Source: Varanus komodoensis
Taxonomy: Eukaryota > Chordata > Lepidosauria > Squamata > Varanidae
Assembly: GCF_004798865.1 (NCBI RefSeq)
Contig: NW_025335268.1
Location: 89,460,748-89,524,747, forward strand
Reading direction: 5' to 3'
DNA: 64,000 nucleotides
Below, one piece after another: positions 1-9,065 of the stretch. The translations under genes were made by a program, and so were the position numbers. The notes beneath the pieces are model-generated. The model searched no databases. It saw nothing but the letters and a program-made list of their open reading frames with translations, and was not told the origin of the DNA. Every line of letters starts with the position of its first letter. The stretch's first letter is position 1.

Positions 1-139
1 TTGACATTTTGTTGGTTTTTGCTTTTTGTTTTTTATATTGTGTAGTTCTTTCTCTACAGGTAATATATTTATGGCAAAGCAGTCTAGCAAGATAGCAAAT
101 ACACAGTATTCTGTGGATCTTATTGCCTATTTTGCAGTT

Positions 140-1028
140 CTGCCTTTGCTGTACATGGGTCAGATTCCCCTACTGTAAGTGGATAGTTCTCCTGTCCAGG
201 TAAGTGATATTCAGCCTGTTCTGGAGGTGGTTTACTCTCTCCCTAACTGGATCAGGTTCAGCAGGGCAGTTTGGGGTGCTAGAGGCACCGGTGGACTTGG
301 GAGCAAGGAACATCAGCTTAGACTGACAAGCCAACATCGTGCTTCTCTGCACAGGAGAACCTAGCCACAGTGATCCACATTCTGGTTACCTCTCCGTTGA
401 ATTACTCCAGTGTATTATTTGTGGGGCTCTCTTTGGAAATGGGTTGGTCCAAAACAGGAGAATGAGATAATTCATAGGGACAGGCCAGCATGGTCATATT
501 AGACCAATTCTTCATGAATTTCACTGGCTGCCGGACTATGTTCAGACCCAATTCAAAGTGGTGGGATTAGCATCCAGAATCCTAACGGTCTTGAGGCCCA
601 GGTACCTGAAAGACCATATCCTCCCATGTCTGCCTGCCCAGAGCCTAAAGTAACCCTGAACTGTCTTTTTGAGGGAGCCCCTACTAGGAAAAGGGACTAT
701 TCTCCTGTGGCATCCTGACTATGCAGTGAGCTTCCCAGGGAGGGTTGCCTGGCTCCTAGGTCAAGGCCTTATTTTCCCAGGAATTCTCCCAGGATTTTTA
801 TTTTCAGTCTATTTAAAATTCTGTATTGTACTTTAAATATTTGTACAGCTGCTAGGTTTTCCTCTCATTCTCACTTTTATTTTATATTGTAGCCTTATCC
901 ATTTAAAACTTTATACTGCATTTAATACCATATTTTATGGTTTGAATTGTTTTAAATTAAAATGAATTGCCCAGAGAGCTTCAGCTACTGAATGGTATTA
1001 AAGAGTAGCAAATACAAAAATAAAAATT
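140..1028 (+). mobile_element. L2-type LINE, decayed 3' half
   Basis: Plus-strand remnant of an L2-clade non-LTR retrotransposon. Around 179-260 the translation reads like the region after the reverse transcriptase core (VSDIQPVLEVVYSLP, matching the usual DIQPVLDGVALPL). Around 370-430 there is the LVTSPLNYSSVLFVGLSL stretch, equivalent to LVTSRLDYCNALYVGLPL in the better copy at 47.5-49 kb. The 3' UTR ends near 1028 with the family's closing pattern (gcccagagagcttcagctactgaatggtat), followed by an A-rich tail. Many stops and small indels show long decay. The 5' boundary is uncertain and could lie left of the stated start. Confidence 0.75.
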
Positions 1029-1343
1029 GTCAGAATACTTACAGTGCAATTCCCACCAACATGTATTTGAGTGCAAGGGGGTTTCAACCTAGGTAAGTCT
1101 TTAGAGGAACCTTAAATTTTTAGGGCCACAAGGCATATTGTCCCTAATCAGCATCTCAACTGACCTTTTCTCCCTTTGCTTCCTTAAACATTTCATTTCC
1201 ATTTGCTTAAGGCCATAACTTTCCTTTTTCATATCTCCAGATATGAATGCAGACATGGGCCCATTTTGTGGGCAAAACTCACTTGTTCCCAAGCATGTGA
1301 GGTTCTTCTACAAAATGCTTTAGAGTGCATGCTTTAAAATGTA
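1029..1343. other. Unassigned spacer
   Basis: This spacer lies between the L2 tail and a DNA transposon. A 63-codon antisense open frame has no recognisable motif. Confidence 0.5.
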
Positions 1344-1926
1344 CCATATTTTTCGCTCTATAAGACGCACTTTTTTCCCCCTGAAAAGTAAGGGGAAATG
1401 TCTGTGCGTCTTATAGGGCAAATGTGTGTGTGCCCAACGCCTGGGATGCTGCCGGTCGCCTGCACCACGTGGCACCACCTGGCCGGCATGCGCTTGGCAC
1501 GCACTGCTCCACCCCCCACCTCTGGTGCAGGTGAGAGCTGTGCCGCTCAGGGGGAGGCGTGCGGAGGAGGAGGAGCCGTGGGCTTTAACCTGCCAGCTGT
1601 ATGGAGAGACGGGCTGCTCACCCCCAGCATCCAGGAAGACCTGCCACTGCCGCGCCACCCAGAGGACCACCGCCGTGGCCCGGCTGCACCACACCTGGCC
1701 GGCACGTGCTCGGCGTGCCCTACTCTGCCCCCCTCCTCCGGCGCAGATGAGAGCTGTTAATCACAGGTCGGTGTGTGTTTTCAAATGGCAACCCGTCTTT
1801 TAATGAAGCCCATGGGGAAGTGATGGGGAATGTGCCTGTGATTATCAGGAAGCTTTCCATGGATCCCTCCCCTAAAAACTAGGTGCGTCTTATGGTCAGG
1901 TGTGTCCTATAGAGCGAAAAATACAG
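1344..1926. mobile_element. TA-flanked non-autonomous DNA transposon with GC-rich core
   Basis: The terminal inverted repeats match at 21 of 25 positions, sharing the core tatttttcgctctata. TA dinucleotides flank both ends (1342-1343 and 1927-1928), as expected for Tc1/mariner-like insertion. Just inside the left end, 1358-1370 and 1404-1416 are a perfect 13-bp inverted pair (ctataagacgcac), and the same word recurs inverted at 1883-1893. The interior (about 1430-1760) is much richer in GC than the surroundings. It contains two diverged direct copies of a roughly 70-bp unit at 1473-1540 and 1687-1756. There is no transposase frame; the 120-125 codon open frames on both strands reflect the GC-rich composition. 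I recall this terminal sequence from widespread vertebrate repeats but cannot name the family. Confidence 0.75.
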
Positions 1927-3335
1927 TACATTTCTGTGGAAAAGAATTAGTGCTTGGAGGAAGTAAGCATTTGATTGCATACTTTTTTTAAAAAAAGTGC
2001 ACCCATATTTTTTTCCATATGGACATAGAGGAAAAAAGCTCATGAATGAGAATGATGTTGACTGAAGTTTGAGATGGAACTCAGAGGACCTTGAGAAGCT
2101 CAAACCACACTGTTGTTTTCACCCCCAGAAGCTGGCAATGTTTGCAAGTACCATTCACTAAGAAAATTAGCAAGCGGATGCTAGTTCTGATCCAAAGCAC
2201 AAGATATTTAGAAAGATAGATGAAGAGCCATTGTTCTGCATCATACCACATAGAGCTCTTTCTTCGATTCTTTCAAAGCAGCAACATATAACAGAATACA
2301 AGCATGTGTCAGCAAGTCTTGGATGTAGCTACCCTGTAGTTTGGCATTATGCTCTGTATTCAGAAGGGAATGGGTAAGAGGCAACAGGAGGCTATGGAGG
2401 TTATGAGTGTAGCATGAATAAGTTAAAATGTAGAATTAGCTGTTTTTATTTTTTTAATGTTAACTATATAATATATTCATAATCTTCCCTGCTTATGACA
2501 TGCACGCACACGCGCGCACACACAGACAAATGAATGCTCGCCTTTTGAATCCCTCATCTGGAAGCCAGAGATAGCAGATTTCTAAAAGCATTTTTTATGC
2601 TGCTTTGATGAGTGAGAGAGAAATAGACAGAGAAGCAAAATGACATTTTTCTATAAATTTCACACTGTTCAGTAGGCATGCGGGTATGGCAGCATTCATT
2701 AAGATTAGTTAGAATTACTTAAGCACCGTGAATTTTCTCCATCAAGCTGGTAACTGGGACACTGCAGATTAGTTATTGATCAGTCACTGTTAATACTTGG
2801 TGCGCTTTCCATGCCTGTTGTCATGGGGTGTGGGGAGATGCTGCCTTGCGTAGCTGAATCTATGAAATCCACAAATTAAACTGACTCTCTTTTGTTTCTG
2901 GAATAGAAGAAGTGAAGAGACAAAAAAAGAATCAATTGCTCACATTTTTTTCTCTGTTTCTCAGGCTCAGCAGCATTCCTTTGCCCTTGTGGCACAGAAC
3001 TGCATGTTGCAAAAGGCCCAACAATGAATGAACACAGTTACCTCCAAAGTTGTTGAAGTAGGAGAAGTCTACCAGTAGTAGAAGGATTCCTAAGTTTAAG
3101 AGTGCTAATAAACTAGTACTCTTGCAGTGACTGATGTACAACAGTGCTATTCTGACTGGCACAGACCTATTTCACGGGCTGTCATGGTTATGTCATTCCT
3201 CTCTCTGGCCTTCCAAAAGTAGGATTAGAAGGACAACTGCCAATAGCCTATGATGACTAAGTAGATTAAGGCAGCTGCCCCAGGCAGTAGAAGGAGGGTG
3301 CCTTGAAAAGGGAAGCAAATTGTTAGCTTCTTCAT
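1927..3335. other. Unassigned AT-rich stretch with (CA/CG)n tract
   Basis: The only structured piece is an alternating purine-pyrimidine tract at 2501-2526 (cacgcacacgcgcgcacaca). No exon or known repeat is recognised. Confidence 0.5.
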
Positions 3336-3795
3336 TTGTTTTTGCTGGAAAAAGTTCAGAGGAGGGCAATAAAGCTGATGAAGGGACCGAAAGCAAAGCC
3401 CTGTGAAGAGAGGTTGAAAGAACTGGGCATGTTTTGTCTTGAGAAGAGAAGACTGAGGAGGGATATGATAGCACTTTCCCAATGCTTGAAGGGTGGTCAC
3501 ACAGACAAGGGCTGGGATCTCTTCTCAATCATGCCAGAGTGCAGGACTCAGAATAATGGGCTTACGTTATTGGAAGTCAGATTCCAGCTAGATGTCAGGA
3601 AAGACTTCCTGGCTGTGGCAGTAGCATGGCAATGGAACCAAATGCTAGGGAGATGACGGGCTGCCTGACATTGGAGGCATTCAAGAGGCAGATGGACAAC
3701 CATCAGTCAGGGATGCCTTATCCTGGAGTCCTGCACTGAGTAGGGGTTTGCCTCAATAGCCTTACAGGGCCTTTCCAATTTCATTATTCTATGAT
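3336..3795 (+). mobile_element. CR1 LINE, 3' end
   Basis: The C-terminal end of CR1 ORF2 is readable from 3336 as LLEKVQRRAIKLMKG, then EERLKELGMFCLEKRRLRRDMI, then RTQNNGLTLLEVRFQLDVRKDFLAV. These are the usual LEKVQRRATKLI / RLRELGLFSLEKRRLRGDLI / RFRLDIRKNFF blocks of the family. Coding similarity continues past the stop at about 3654 in another frame. The element closes with the typical CR1 3' UTR (cttacagggcctttccaa... ttattctatgatt). It is 5' truncated, as most CR1 copies are. Large minus-strand open frames over this stretch are antisense shadows. Confidence 0.9.
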
Positions 3796-4431
3796 TTTAT
3801 ATTCCCATGGGTCTTTTTCGTCATGGTTGAAGAGTGGTGCTGTGGAATTTTCTGACTTAGGTGCTGTGAGCAGGTGTTGAGGAAAGTTAACCTCCTCCCC
3901 AATCCATTATTCCACCCAATTTTCCATAGTCAATATGTATTTTATTACAGATTGTATTGATTTATTGTCCGCATTGCATTCATTGGCAGTCCATTTCAGC
4001 TATCACAGAAAAGGGATGATTTCTCTCTAAACAATAACAGAACTTTCTCTGTCATTCGAGGGATGGACTTTTTTCCCCTCGAAAACATAGAGGAATATCT
4101 GAAGATTGGATCAGCACGAATCATTTTCCTTGAACTTCCCAAGCTGCCTCCTGGACCTTTCTCTTAAGCATTCTATCACCTCCCTCCTTGCTCTCCTGTC
4201 CTCCTTTTGCCCTCTCTGCTACCACCTCGCTTCAGGTAATGTTCATTCTGGCTGATGGAGCAAACTGCATGCAATGGTTGGTGGCACCATTGGTTTTAGC
4301 CACCACCACCCATGACCACCTTATGTTTCCATTTCTTGCATGTATGGGAGCCCAGGCATGTTCACGGAGGACCAACAGCGCCTTACATGACTCATTAGGC
4401 ACTTCAGAAGATATGGAGAACCCCGGACTGA
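3796..4431. other. Unassigned spacer
   Basis: An 83-codon frame at 4188-4439 runs into the BovB tail and has no motif. No repeat is recognised before 4430. Confidence 0.45.
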
Positions 4432-4675
4432 CTGAATGACCAAGAAGTGAGCACTGGATCAAATCAAGTCAGAGTTGTCCCATACATCATGAGAAGGCAA
4501 GGTTCCCTGAAGAAGACAATCATGCTAGACAAAGTCAAAGGCAGAAGAAGAAAATGAGATGGGTTGACTCAATATAGGAAACTATAGTCTGAAATTTAAA
4601 ATAGCTGAATGGGGCTGTCATGGATAGAACAGGAGAGCTTCCATTCATAGAGTCACCATAAGTTGGAGTCAACTT

Positions 4676-5344
4676 TTTTTTTAAAGAAATTTTATTAAAA
4701 TTTTAAACTAATACTAAAAACATCAATCATCACATACATCAGACTTACTGGGTCAGCCCCTTACTACATATTTTTTAACATTCTATAATCATATTCAAAT
4801 CAGTTCATAATAACTTAAAAACATCTCTAAATCTACGCCAAGTCCCGTTTCTCCAGCCAATCATAGAAAAAATCCCAAGTTTGATAGAAGTCAGTGTCTT
4901 CTTTCTCCTTCAGTGATAAAGTCAATCTATCCACTTCGGCACAGTCCAGAATTTTTCTTAGAATCAGTTCATTGGTGGGTATGATGCCTAACAAGATAAC
5001 TTCAGGTTTAAAAGCAAAGGGTTTTTGTAGTATTTCCTCCAGCCATTTATGTATTTTAATCCAATACTTTTTCACATTATCACAGGTCCACCACATATGA
5101 TAAAAAGTGCCTACTTTATGTTTACATTTCCAACATCTATTTGACATATTTGGAAACATCTTAGCTAATCAACTTGGTGACAAATGTTCTATAGAACATT
5201 TTATATAGATTTGCTTTATATGAAGTTGCTAATGTTACCTTAATATTTCTCTCCCATAGCTTTTGCCACTTTTCTAATTCAACATTATATCCAAAGTTTT
5301 GTGCCCATGTTATCATAGTTTCCTTAACCTGTTCCCCTTCCATT
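4676..5344 (-). mobile_element. 5'-truncated L1 insertion with 16-17 bp target duplication
   Basis: A minus-strand L1 3' end of about 669 bp. Its poly(A) tail appears as the T run from about 4676. It is flanked by identical copies of aagttggagtcaactt (4660-4675 and 5346-5361), 17 bp if the preceding t is counted. This is a textbook target-primed insertion into the BovB terminus. It carries only the C-terminal part of ORF2 plus a very short 3' UTR. The perfect duplication argues that this is one of the younger insertions in the window. Confidence 0.9.
4833..5343 (-). pseudogene. L1 ORF2 C-terminal remnant
   Basis: Two minus-strand frames together represent the last part of L1 ORF2p. The upstream frame (5161-5343) reads EGEQVKETMITWAQNFGYNVELEKWQKLWERNIKVT. 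The downstream frame (4833-5159) reads MFPNMSNRCWKCKHKVGTFYHMWWTCDNVKKYW. The CWKC...GTFYHMWWTC block is the cysteine/histidine motif typical of the L1 C-terminus. A single frameshift near 5180 separates the two frames, since LAKMFPN is in the downstream frame. The endonuclease and reverse transcriptase domains are absent through 5' truncation, so the piece is inactive. Confidence 0.88.
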
Positions 5345-5380
5345 TAAGTTGGAGTCAACTTGATAGCACATAACAAGTAA

Positions 5381-6845
5381 GCTCAAAGCACTTTATGTCA
5401 CCTTACCAACTCTTCTGAGGCTTCCCACTCAGTTTCCCTGGTTAGCATTTTTCAGACATCCTCAGCCAGCCCAGATTACATGTATATTCTATTTTGCACC
5501 TGAGGAAGATGTGGCTTGTTGAATTCCTAGTGCTGGATTCCTAGCATACTCTGCCTAACCTGCTGTTAGTGAAGTGTGAGGTTTCTAGGAATCCATTGGA
5601 TTTTCTTAGTTTGGCTGCCTGGATTCCAGCCCACTTTTCTCTCTGCCCTAAGCCCAACTTGTGCCGAACACTTGTGCAAGCATCCAGCAAGAAGCAACGG
5701 CTGTGCAGGTGCAATTAGTGAAGCCATTTGCACACACACCACATACTACTTGCACACCCCCTTGCCTGCTACACAAGCAGAGTTCTGTTTCTGCCCACAT
5801 GACTCACATGCTTGGTGCAGCTAGCAGGAGAATAGTTTAGCGCAAAGAAGGGGGCTGCTAGCATTCCCAAGCATTTCGGAGCTTGATCTCAGCTTTGCTC
5901 ACATCCTGGGCCAGGGCCAAGTGCATAAAAGAAGTCCACTGATCACAAGGAAGACAACCGAAGGATCTTTGCTTCACTACCTGTCCTTTGAGTGTTACTT
6001 GGTTTCCTTCATAGAAGGAAAAATCCTTTACACACTTTTTTCAGTGGTTTTCTTTCTCTGCCACCCTAAGTGTCCTATTGTTGTATAAGTAGTGCTGCAG
6101 TATAACACAATTGTGAAAAATCAATAGACATTTTGTAGTGCTCCCTAGTAAGATACAGTGATAGCTGGCTTTCCTTGTTCTAAAAGAAGCTGCACAAATG
6201 CTGGAAAACACAGAAAAGGCCCTGGAGGAGGAGAGTACCATGTAAAAGGCCTACAATCTTCCATGAGAAAGGCATCCTGCATGCAGAACCGATGCCTCAG
6301 GTAGAGAAGCCCTCCATTTACTGAAAGAAAACTTCCAAGGACAATTAAATACTATGATCCTTCTCTTGCAGAAATGGTCTATATTTTTAATTAAACTTTC
6401 TGTTGATGAAGGTCAACCAAACTATTATAAAAATGAATGGGAACACAGTAGGTTTCTCTTGGCTAAACAGCAGTGCCTTGCTCTGAATTTTGCAAGAGTG
6501 AAGAACCATCTTGCTGAAGGTTTATGTTTTCTGAGGGGCATGGAAGCTGATACATTATGAGCTAAATACAGAGGCCAGATGTCTCCACTTATTTTTTTCC
6601 TTCATTTCAAATGACTATTTAAGAGACAAAATTGAATGGGAATTATGGGCATGAGAAAAAATGAAACTATCTGCATGCTACATAATTGAAAAATGCTGAC
6701 ATTCCCCATGGACGAGGGGAATGCTGGGAAGTCTGGCTTGTTTGAGCTCAGAGGACTTTCTGCCTGCTTCTAATCTAATCTCCCGAAGTGGATAAGTCGG
6801 GGTGGAGAGGAGGGAGAAGAGCAGCGAAAGCCTGCCTCTAGGGCA
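5381..6845. other. Unassigned stretch
   Basis: Unique-looking DNA. The longest frames (82, 66 and 68 codons) have no motif and no splice-flanked exon could be argued. Confidence 0.5.
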
Positions 6846-6905
6846 AAAAGTAAAGGTACAGTCTCAGGACAGGAAAGTCCAGTCACTGGCTGGGTTCAAG
6901 AAACA
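6846..6905 (+). repeat. Possible SINE end fragment
   Basis: Short similarity (agtaaaggtacag...ggaaagtccagtcactggctg) to the tail-complement of a common squamate tRNA-derived SINE that carries 'taaaggtacccctg...gtccagtc'. The match is short and diverged. Confidence 0.35.
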
Positions 6906-7290
6906 TGACAACCCACACTCCAAGAGTGGCTATGGGTGGAGTCTGGGTTGGCATTGAACCACTTAAACATGGCTTTTTACAGTGCCTGAATCTAGCTGCC
7001 CCAACAAGCCATGGGCTTTTTGGTGGGTTGTGAACCACAGGTTGTTCACTGTGTTTTTCTTATCTTGCTGTATTCAGGCAAGACAATAACCCATGTTTCA
7101 ACTAAGCCACACAGTTTAATAATCCAAATTCACAAGTGTTCATGCATTGTTAAGCCAGAAAAAACAACCAACTAAAGATCTCATTTTAAGATGAGGAAAA
7201 AAATCTCAAAGTTTGAGCTAAACTAAACTGAAGGTTGGAAAAATGAGACGTGAGAATCCAGTACTTACTGAGCCATTCTCCCCTAGCCTG
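6906..7290. other. Unassigned, possibly repeat-derived
   Basis: Contains near-palindromic words such as aaccacaggttgtt and aagccatgggctttttgg. They resemble the 'accatggtt' motifs of an abundant squamate interspersed repeat, but the resemblance is too weak for a call. Confidence 0.3.
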
Positions 7291-7500
7291 TTTATTTGTT
7301 TGTTTATTTATTTAGAATATATATATATATGCCATCTTGTCACAAAGGCCTCAGGACGGCTTACATAAATAAATAAAAAATAATATAAAACATAATACAA
7401 ATGAATTTCAGATCCACCCTGGCTGCAGATTAAAAACATATATAAACCAATATTAAAAGTTATTAAAATATTGTTGGAATAAAAAGGTCTTAACCTGATG
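7291..7500 (-). mobile_element. L2-type LINE 3' end
   Basis: Begins with the (TTTA)n complement of the L2 tail, then a (TA)n run, then the complement of the closing motif (gcctcaggacggcttacataaataaa). It continues into the A-rich 3' UTR and breaks off near 7500 beside a palindrome. The element is heavily 5' truncated. Confidence 0.8.
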
Positions 7501-7555
7501 TGTGAGTCTCTAGTTGTGAGACTCACAACTAGTTGTTAACCTAGTTGTGAATCTC
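7501..7555. repeat. Overlapping palindromes beside the L2 end
   Basis: Positions 7510-7532 are a perfect 23-nt palindrome (11-nt arms, one central base). Arms 7501-7509 and 7519-7527 (tgtgagtct / agactcaca) form a competing 9-bp hairpin. A further direct copy of ctagttgtga lies at 7541-7550. The structure looks like a local inverted duplication. Confidence 0.8.
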
Positions 7556-7880
7556 TTCTTCAGTGTATGTGTGTCTGTAGCATACTAGTAAGTCAAACAT
7601 ATATCTTCTTGTTCTTCCACGCTGGCTGGCCAGCCTGGTTGCAATCACCTCCTTCTTCTCCTCTGCCACTTTGTGGAATGAAGCCCACCTATATCAGGTT
7701 GCTTGAGACAGAAAGTGTTCCACAGTTTCCATCTCAGGCACTCATCTGTTGAACACTTTCCCCACAGCATGAGGTGGCAGTGGCAGTGGCTGCAACAGTG
7801 AGGACCAGGTGAGCAAGCCCTGCCATTGATGGCCTGTGATCTAGGCAATGCAACCTCCTCCTTTTTCAATCCACTGTTCA
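7556..7880. other. Unassigned spacer between two L2 ends
   Basis: 61- and 78-codon frames on opposite strands overlap each other and show no domain. Confidence 0.45.
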
Positions 7881-9065
7881 TTTATTTATTTACTGCACTT
7901 GTATGCAGCACCCCATACCTGTAAGACTCTCTGGGTGGCTTACATTACATTCAATGACAACAAATAAAACAATTCAATATAGAGCTTACCTCATAAATCA
8001 GTAAAATAAAATAATAAAAATAAAATCAAACATCCACTTAATAATAAAACCATGTAAAACAACCAGTTCTAAACAAACTTTTAAATAAAATAGCCTGGCA
8101 GCTAAAATTCACACATGGCACTAGCAGCTATAAAACCAATATAATAAACCAATATAAAACCAACTCAACTTACCAGAATGGTTATGGAAGAGAATTTTTT
8201 TCAGTTGGCATCTAAATGAGAAAAGAGAAGACACCTGGTGGATTTCTATTGGATGTGTATTCCACAGATGGGACACCTTTACAGAAAAGGTCCTTCTCCT
8301 AGCTCTTACTTCATTGAGGGGAGGGATTTGGAGCATCATCTCTAGTGAAGATTTCGGTGATCAGGCCAGCATGTATGGAGACAGGTGTTCCCTTGGATAT
8401 CCTGAACACAAGCCGTTTGGGGCTTTGTACGTATGTTATTGTGGCAAACAGCAGCCAATGTAGCCTGTGAAGGACTGGCATAACAGTGTATCGGAGCCAG
8501 TGTGATGTAGTGGGACTCAGACGATCTGGGTTCTAGTCCCCGCTCAGCCATGGAGCCAACTGGGTGGCTTTGGGCCAGTCACAGACTCTCAGCCCAACCT
8601 ACCTCACAGGGTTGTTGTTGTGGGGATAAGATGGAGGAGAATGATGTAAGCTGCCTTGAGCCCTTTGTAGGAAAAAGGCAGGATATAAATCAACCAATCA
8701 ATCAATAAAAACAGATTTATGATAAACCGTCCTCCTTAGCAGGTGTGTCACCCTATTCTGAACTAGTTGCAGTGTCTGGACCATTTTCAAAGGCAGCCCC
8801 GTGTAGACTGCATTACAGTAATCTAGGTACAGGGTTACCAGTGTGATAACTGTAGCAAGGCTCCACTTATCCAAATAGGGGCACAGCTGATGAACCAGTC
8901 TAAGTCAATAAAATACAATAAAAAGTGATCCTGGCCACTGAGTCCACCTGAGAAACAAGTGACAACTCAGGATCCAGGAGCATTCCTGGAGGGAGCACAA
9001 CACCATCCAGGACAGGTTGAAAATTCCCCAGTTGGATGAGCAGACTTCCCACTAGCTGTGCCTCT
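7881..9065 (-). mobile_element. L2-type LINE 3' part, split by a SINE
   Basis: Starts with the tail complement (tttatttatttactgcacttgtatgcagcacccc) and ctctgggtggctta. It runs back through the 3' UTR into ORF2. A minus-strand frame at 8121-8339 reads LNEVRARRRTFSVKVSHLWNTHPIEIHQVSSLFSFRCQLK, matching the RRRAFSAVAPHLWNALPREVRLAPSLFAFRCQ block of the copy at 47.6-48.0 kb. It continues past a Sauria SINE (8494-8710) into tcttcaaag-type RT sequence (ccattttcaaaggcagccccgtgtagactgcattacagtaatcta). The upstream end near 9065 is approximate. Confidence 0.85.
8494..8710 (+). mobile_element. Sauria-type SINE inserted in L2
   Basis: A tRNA-derived head with A-box-like tgatgtagtggg and B-box-like ggttctagtcc (about 8530-8540). 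The conserved body follows (tgggccagtcacagactctcagcccaacctacctcacagggttgttgttgtgggg). The tail aaaaaggcaggatataaat runs into a (caatcaat)n-like end. About ten bases usually present between the A box and gggactcag are missing. The SINE sits within L2 sequence that resumes at about 8720. A target duplication is not clear (aacagtgtat versus aacagatttat). Confidence 0.88.

Larger units (their letters stand above)
4432..5380 (+). mobile_element. BovB (RTE) LINE 3' end, split by an L1
   Basis: The end of BovB ORF2 is seen as DNA that aligns with the better copy near 33.8-34.1 kb: ctggatcaaatcaag, then catgagaaggcaagg, then gaagacaatcatgctaga. It ends with the squamate BovB terminus (gtcaccataagttggagtcaacttgatagcacataacaa). 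Compared with the 33.8-kb copy, about 50 bp are missing near 4480. The element is interrupted at 4676-5344 by an L1; the BovB ending resumes at 5345-5380. Confidence 0.8.

Noticed and set aside
1320-1803. Open frames of 120-125 codons on both strands
   Set aside because: They sit in the GC-rich core of the DNA transposon, overlap each other on both strands and have proline/cysteine-rich low-complexity composition; stop codons are rare there because of base composition.
3193-3528. 111- and 91-codon minus-strand frames
   Set aside because: They overlap the CR1 ORF2 end in large part and read antisense to it.
8494-8560. SINE heads as tRNA genes
   Set aside because: The A/B-box-like parts are followed by SINE body and tail and cannot fold as a functional tRNA.
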